A DNA stretch of 64,000 nt from CAYHVK01 sp964360255 (lineage in GTDB: Bacteria > Bdellovibrionota > Bdellovibrionia > Bdellovibrionales > UBA1609), in NCBI GenBank assembly GCA_964360255.1, contig CAYHVK010000003.1:62001-126000 (forward strand), written 5' to 3'. The notes under the pieces are model-generated. The model made no database searches and was not told the origin of the DNA. It saw nothing but the letters and a program-made list of their open reading frames with translations. Both the position numbers and the translations under genes were made by a program. Positions 59,697-64,000 of this stretch are shown here, piece by piece; the first letter of the stretch is position 1; the number at the start of each line of letters is the position of its first letter.

Positions 59697-60850
59697 TGAT
59701 CGAAAAAATGACCGCAGAAACAAATGCCGATAGAGCCTCTCGTCCTCCCATCGGGGATTTTAAAGTCACCCACAGCGCCGGTCATGCTCGCACGGCAGTT
59801 TTAACAACAGCTCATGGCCAAATTGAAACTCCGATCTTTATGCCTGTGGGTACTAAAGGAACTGTGAAGGGAATGCTCCCAGAAGAGCTGGATGATTTGG
59901 GCGCGCAAATTATTTTAGGCAATACTTACCACTTACATTTACGACCCGGCGAGCAGCTCATCGAAAAGTTGGGTGGCCTACATAAATTTATGAATTGGCA
60001 AAAACCAATTCTTACCGATAGCGGTGGCTTTCAAGTTTTCTCACTCTCACAGCTTCGTGACATGGATGAAAAAGGCGTGACGTTTCGCTCGCACCTTGAT
60101 GGTGCCAAATGTTTTATCAGCCCTGAAATCAGCATGCAGATTCAGATGGCTTTAGGTTCAGATATTATTATGGCCTTTGATGAGTGCCTAGAGCACCCAT
60201 CACCACGTGAGAAAATTTTAGAATCAATGGCACTGACAAAACGCTGGCTCGTGCGCTCGAAAGAAGCCATGACTCGCGAGCAGAGTTTACTTTTCGGTAT
60301 CGTGCAAGGTGGCTTAGAGATGGATCTTCGTATGAAGAGCCTTGAAGATATCACCAGCGTCGACCTACCGGGTTATGCTTTAGGTGGCTTCAGTGTTGGT
60401 GAGCCGATACATTTAATGCATGAACTTGTAAAAGTTGTGGGCCCACAAATGCCGAAAGATAAGCCGCGGTATTTAATGGGAGTGGGCACGCCCCTCGATT
60501 TAATTTTATGCGTCGACTCGGGCATTGATATGTTTGACTGCGTCATGCCTACGCGTGTGGCTCGTAACGGCACCCTCTACACTTGGCAAGGGAAGGTGAG
60601 TATTAAGCGCAGCGAATACCGTGAAGACCCGACCCCGCTTGATCCGGAATGTGAGTGCTACACTTGCAAAAACTATTCAAAGGCTTATCTCAGACATCTA
60701 TTCTTGGCTGGAGAAATGTTGGCTGCGCGTCTCAATACAATTCACAATTTGCACTTTTACTTAAACCTGATGAAAAAATCTCGCGAAGCTATTCGTGAAG
60801 GTCGATGGGAAGAATTCCGGGACTTCTGCCTGACGCGCTTCGCAAAGTAG
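59696..60850 (+). CDS. tgt: tRNA-guanine transglycosylase
   Basis: It exchanges G34 of target tRNAs for preQ1. Active-site LTDSGGFQVFSL with the general-acid Asp, nucleophile in VDSGIDMFDCVMPTR, and the zinc site CECYTCKNYSKAYLRH. ATG 59696 overlaps the queA stop (TAATG); a further ATG at 59708 is possible. Length 384 aa. The gene pair carries out consecutive queuosine steps in the order Tgt then QueA. Confidence 0.97.
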   Translation: MIEKMTAETNADRASRPPIGDFKVTHSAGHARTAVLTTAHGQIETPIFMPVGTKGTVKGMLPEELDDLGAQIILGNTYHLHLRPGEQLIEKLGGLHKFMNWQKPILTDSGGFQVFSLSQLRDMDEKGVTFRSHLDGAKCFISPEISMQIQMALGSDIIMAFDECLEHPSPREKILESMALTKRWLVRSKEAMTREQSLLFGIVQGGLEMDLRMKSLEDITSVDLPGYALGGFSVGEPIHLMHELVKVVGPQMPKDKPRYLMGVGTPLDLILCVDSGIDMFDCVMPTRVARNGTLYTWQGKVSIKRSEYREDPTPLDPECECYTCKNYSKAYLRHLFLAGEMLAARLNTIHNLHFYLNLMKKSREAIREGRWEEFRDFCLTRFAK

Positions 60851-60922
60851 TGGAAAGGTTGAAAGACCCTCTAAAGCCATGATTTAGTTACCTCTTCTGA
60901 CATCGCCAGTGGAGGACTTCAA

Positions 60923-61243
60923 ATGTTCAGTAGTATTGCTTACGCACAAACAGCGGGCGCAGCCGGTGGACCCGGTATGCTCGAAACGGCTATGCCGTTT
61001 GTTTTCATGTTCGTTATTTTCTATTTCTTAATGATCAGACCACAAACTAAAAAGCTGCAAAAGCACCAACAGTTTCTCGGTGGCCTTAAAAAAGGCGACG
61101 AAGTTTTAACGACGAGTGGAATCTTCGGAAAAATCGAAGGTATCTCAGAGAAGTTTGTGACTCTCGAAGTGACAGACGGAGTTCGTCTTCGTTTCGCGAA
61201 AAATTTTATTGCTGGTAAAGCTAACGAAGAGGTTAAGCCATGA
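60923..61243 (+). CDS. yajC: Sec translocase accessory subunit YajC
   Basis: 106 aa: short N-terminus, one membrane span (MPFVFMFVIFYFLMIRPQTKK) and the cytosolic GGLKKGDEVLTTSGIFGKI domain of the family. It associates with SecDF. GGAGG lies before the ATG. Its end overlaps the secD start by 4 bp (ATGA). Confidence 0.96.
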   Translation: MFSSIAYAQTAGAAGGPGMLETAMPFVFMFVIFYFLMIRPQTKKLQKHQQFLGGLKKGDEVLTTSGIFGKIEGISEKFVTLEVTDGVRLRFAKNFIAGKANEEVKP

Positions 61244-62949
61244 GCGAGAAATTAAGATGGAGATGGTTCATTACTATCGCAGTTACGATTGTTGGGTTGC
61301 TTTATAATCTTCCTAACGTTATCGATGCGACAAATAAAGCTTGGCTCCCAAAAACTAAAATGACGATGGGTCTTGATATTCAAGGCGGTATTCATTTAGT
61401 TATGGGTGTTGATGTGGCGACGGTGATCAAAGAACGTACGACTAAAATGGTGAAAAATCTTGTCGCTGATTTCAGTGACTCTAAAATTCCAGTGAAGAGT
61501 GTTGAAGAAGTTGATGGCGATGAGATCACAATGAAAATTGTGGCAACAAGTGAAGCCGATATGGTCAAAATCAAAACTCGCCTTGCTGAAGGTTATGCGA
61601 CAACTCTTCAAATTCTCACAGATAAAAACAATGAAATCGTCGTTAAGTTTTACGATGCTTATCTTCAACAGCTCAAGAAAGAGATCGTAGATCAAGCGAT
61701 TCAGGTTATTCGTAACCGTATCGATGAATTCGGTGTGGCCGAGCCGAGCATTTCGGCACAAGGTACTGACCGTATTCTTGTTCAGTTGCCAGGTATTAAA
61801 GATTCAGCTTCAGCGAAAGAGCTTATCAACCGTACGGCGAAACTTGATTTTCGCGTGGTATCAAACGAAATCGACGGTTTGAAACTTGAAGAGATGATCA
61901 AGTCAGCAGAAGAAAAGGGCGCTTTCAAATTAGGCGTTGGTGCTCTTGGTTACCAAGAATATGTAAAACGTTTAAATGCCGATCTTAAAGCTCAGCTTCC
62001 TGCCAATACACGTATCGTTTTCGAAAAATTAGATAATGTCGATAGCCTTGAAGATGGTCGTCGTCCTTATTTAGTTCGCACAGACTCTAACCTGAGTGGT
62101 GCAGAGCTTGAAGATGCAGCAGTTCGCCCAGATGAATACGGTAAGCCAGAAGTGACTTTCCAGTTCTCTGTTGATGGTCGTCGTATGTTTGCCGAAATTA
62201 CTGAGAAAGCCGCTGGTGGTTTCTTAGCTATCGTTCTTGATGATGTTGTTAAATCAGCGCCGAGTGTACGTGAAAAAATTGACAGCGAATCAGCACGTAT
62301 TACTTTAGGTTCATCACGTGATTACAATACGACTTTAAAAGAAGCGCAGTTTATTTCGACATCACTTCGCGCGGGTTCACTCCCAGCAGGTCTCACTCAA
62401 CTTGAAGAGCGTACAGTTGGTCCTTCAATGGGTGCGGATGCAGTGGCTAAAGCCGGTCGTGCAGCGGCTGTTGGTACACTAGTGGTTCTCTTATTCTTTA
62501 TCGCCTACTATCGTGCTGCAGGTCTCGTAGCAGATGTGGCGTTAATGCTGAACTTCTTCTTAACCTTCGCTATATTAAGCTCTCTCGGAGCTACTCTGAC
62601 TTTGCCGGGTATTGCAGGTCTTGCATTAACAGTCGGTATGTCGGTCGATGCGAACATCGTTATTTTCGAACGTATTCGTGATCAGCTAAAACTAGGATCT
62701 TCGCAAGCAGCCGCACTAAAAGACGGGTTTGCAAACTCATACTCGGCGGTTCTCGATTCGAACATTACAGCGATCTTAACTTGTATCGTTCTTGCTTATT
62801 ACGGTACGGGTCCGATTCGTGGTTTCGCGATCACACTTATGACGGGTGTTATCTGCTCAATGTTCACAGCGGTTTTCGTATCGCGAACTATTCTCGATAC
62901 ATTAGTAGTACGTCTCAAACTTAATATTCTTTCAGTGAAGAAGGCTTAA
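61240..62949 (+). CDS. secD: protein translocase subunit SecD
   Basis: 569 aa with six membrane spans: span 1 near the start, a large periplasmic P1 domain (about 45-390, with MGLDIQGGIHLVMGV and FGVAEPSISAQGTDRILVQLPG), then five C-terminal spans with GMSVDANIVIFERIRDQ. SecD with SecF uses the proton motive force to pull proteins out of SecYEG. Confidence 0.97.
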   Translation: MSEKLRWRWFITIAVTIVGLLYNLPNVIDATNKAWLPKTKMTMGLDIQGGIHLVMGVDVATVIKERTTKMVKNLVADFSDSKIPVKSVEEVDGDEITMKIVATSEADMVKIKTRLAEGYATTLQILTDKNNEIVVKFYDAYLQQLKKEIVDQAIQVIRNRIDEFGVAEPSISAQGTDRILVQLPGIKDSASAKELINRTAKLDFRVVSNEIDGLKLEEMIKSAEEKGAFKLGVGALGYQEYVKRLNADLKAQLPANTRIVFEKLDNVDSLEDGRRPYLVRTDSNLSGAELEDAAVRPDEYGKPEVTFQFSVDGRRMFAEITEKAAGGFLAIVLDDVVKSAPSVREKIDSESARITLGSSRDYNTTLKEAQFISTSLRAGSLPAGLTQLEERTVGPSMGADAVAKAGRAAAVGTLVVLLFFIAYYRAAGLVADVALMLNFFLTFAILSSLGATLTLPGIAGLALTVGMSVDANIVIFERIRDQLKLGSSQAAALKDGFANSYSAVLDSNITAILTCIVLAYYGTGPIRGFAITLMTGVICSMFTAVFVSRTILDTLVVRLKLNILSVKKA

Positions 62950-62952
62950 TTT

Positions 62953-63963
62953 ATGGCGAATAAATTTGATTCTGGAAAATATGATTTCATCGGCAAGGGT
63001 AAATACATCCTGCCTATCTGGTTGATTTTAATGGTTATCGGTATGGGCGTTATCGCTGTTAAAGGCTTTAACTACGGCGTTGATTTTGCCGGCGGTACTG
63101 AAGTTCAAGTTCTTTTCAAAAGCGAAGCTGACGTAGCAAAAGTTCGTGAAGCCTTAGGTAAGGCGGGATTTGAAAAAGCATCAGTTCAAACCTTCGGTGG
63201 TTCGAGTGAATTCTTAATTCGTATCGATAACGAAGAGGCGGCGGCTGTTCAGGCGAAGCAAACTCCTGCACCAACAACAACTATTGTTGATGGCAAAGAA
63301 GTGAAAGTGGCGGCTGCACCAGTGCAAATTGGTACAAGCATCACAAATATCATCAATGAAGAGTTCAAAGATAATCCACATGAAATCCGCCGTGTTGATA
63401 CGGTTGGTCCGCAAGTGGGTGAAGAGTTAAAGCAGAACTCAATCTTAGCTGCACTCTACAGCTTGATGATTATTTTGATCTACGTAGGTCTTCGCTTCGA
63501 TTATAAATATGCTCCAGGCGCTGTATTCTGTCTCTTGCACGATGCGATTTTTATGATCGCCATCTACTCAGTTTTCGGCCAAGAAGTGAATGTACAGACA
63601 TTAGCGGCGATCTTGACGTTAATGGGTGTCGCTCTTAACGCTACGATTATTCTTTACGATCGTATTCGTGAGAATGAAGCGGAGCATCCGGGTGAACCAT
63701 TCGATTTAGTTGTGAACAAATCTCACAATGACATTCTCTCTCGTACTATTATCACAACAGTAACTATTGAGCTTTCAGTTATCGCTCTTTACTTCTTGTC
63801 TGATGGTGTGGTTCAGCAGATCGCTTACACATTGATGATCGGTGTTCTCTTGGGTGCCTTCTCATCAACTTACGTTGCCGGAACAATTGTTATTGAGCTC
63901 GATCGTTGGCAGAAGAGCCGCGAAGCCGTTCGTTTAAAAAGAAGAACTTCAGTTAAAGCTTAG
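62953..63963 (+). CDS. secF: protein translocase subunit SecF
   Basis: 336 aa, starts 3 bp after secD. YGVDFAGGTEVQVLF and TVGPQVGEELKQNSILAALYSL are typical, followed by LMGVALNATIILYDRIREN. The periplasmic domain has an Ala/Thr/Pro-rich insertion (about residues 97-125) compared with E. coli SecF. The remaining 37 bases contain no identifiable gene. Confidence 0.97.
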   Translation: MANKFDSGKYDFIGKGKYILPIWLILMVIGMGVIAVKGFNYGVDFAGGTEVQVLFKSEADVAKVREALGKAGFEKASVQTFGGSSEFLIRIDNEEAAAVQAKQTPAPTTTIVDGKEVKVAAAPVQIGTSITNIINEEFKDNPHEIRRVDTVGPQVGEELKQNSILAALYSLMIILIYVGLRFDYKYAPGAVFCLLHDAIFMIAIYSVFGQEVNVQTLAAILTLMGVALNATIILYDRIRENEAEHPGEPFDLVVNKSHNDILSRTIITTVTIELSVIALYFLSDGVVQQIAYTLMIGVLLGAFSSTYVAGTIVIELDRWQKSREAVRLKRRTSVKA

Positions 63964-64000
63964 GCTTAGGGGTCTCATTGGAGTGGAAGTCGCGAAATGA

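Noticed and set aside
1..64000. CRISPR array, rRNA operon, insertion sequence or prophage
   Set aside because: No regularly spaced repeats, rRNA sequence, transposase or phage structural gene was seen.

Overview
The window is one contiguous stretch of a Gram-negative bacterial chromosome of moderate GC content. The gene set fits the Bdellovibrionota (Bdellovibrio-like bacteria), but this is inference. It rests on several membrane and cytosolic histidine kinases, many exported hypothetical proteins and lipoproteins, three L,D-transpeptidases, an outer-membrane phospholipase A, and the lptE-holA and queA-tgt-yajC-secD-secF neighbourhoods. No rRNA, CRISPR array, transposase or phage gene was seen. 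Three tRNA genes are present (Glu, Lys, Leu).

Layout. 1-12 kb: the C-terminal part of an AidB-like acyl-CoA dehydrogenase, a VWA lipoprotein, a class V aminotransferase, a Y-family polymerase coupled to a MASE1/CHASE/PAS histidine kinase and a single-domain receiver, an AlkC-type alkylpurine glycosylase, a zinc carboxypeptidase and a methyltransferase. 12-19 kb: L,D-transpeptidase, PldA, RsgA preceded by a possible leader peptide, a DUF3332 lipoprotein, a short-chain dehydrogenase divergent from an Rrf2 regulator, and an alpha/beta hydrolase. 19.3-20.4 kb: a two-gene cassette (61-aa protein plus PIN-like protein) lying between two perfect 21-bp direct repeats. 20.5-27.4 kb: a histidine kinase, MarR/DUF1398, a desaturase operon, a hybrid kinase and a 19-residue Cys/Gly-rich peptide gene. 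27.5-37.7 kb: mostly housekeeping genes (tRNAs, purA, serA-like and aminotransferase, lptE-holA, PilZ, rpsT, murJ), then a 2OG oxygenase and an XRE pair. 38-45.5 kb: a block of exported proteins (subtilase, kinase-like proteins, a DUF2252 protein, a dual-specificity-type phosphatase). 45.6-50 kb: stress and envelope genes (CsbD, an ElaB-like protein, DUF1328, a LEA-like periplasmic protein, a beta-barrel) around an NtrC-type activator. 50-58 kb: a lipoprotein, a hybrid kinase, two further L,D-transpeptidases, an RNase D-like nuclease and a LysE exporter. 58-64 kb: tRNA-Leu and queA-tgt-yajC-secDF.

How the parts may work together. Three things stand out. (1) Two exported proteins (40350-41645 and 43037-44935) share an E-x4-R-[IL]-LWALG motif, a D-x4-N catalytic-loop-like motif and a later D-[IV]-G, the order seen in protein-kinase-like folds. 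Between them is an exported DUF2252 (kinase-like) protein, and next to them an exported Cys-x5-Arg phosphatase. Together they suggest an extracytoplasmic phosphorylation module. (2) Three sigma-54 (-24/-12) promoters lie within 3.7 kb around the NtrC-family gene. Two drive stress-gene operons. The third, a perfect consensus match, drives no CDS but about 92 nt ending in a strong intrinsic terminator, with a C-rich anti-Shine-Dalgarno-like stretch, so it is a good small-RNA candidate. (3) The 19.3-20.4 kb cassette looks like a toxin-antitoxin-like pair inserted between duplicated sites. A 95-96-bp palindromic repeat also occurs twice (30.3 and 40.2 kb) with a shared core. All functional statements come from reading motifs by eye; no database search was possible.
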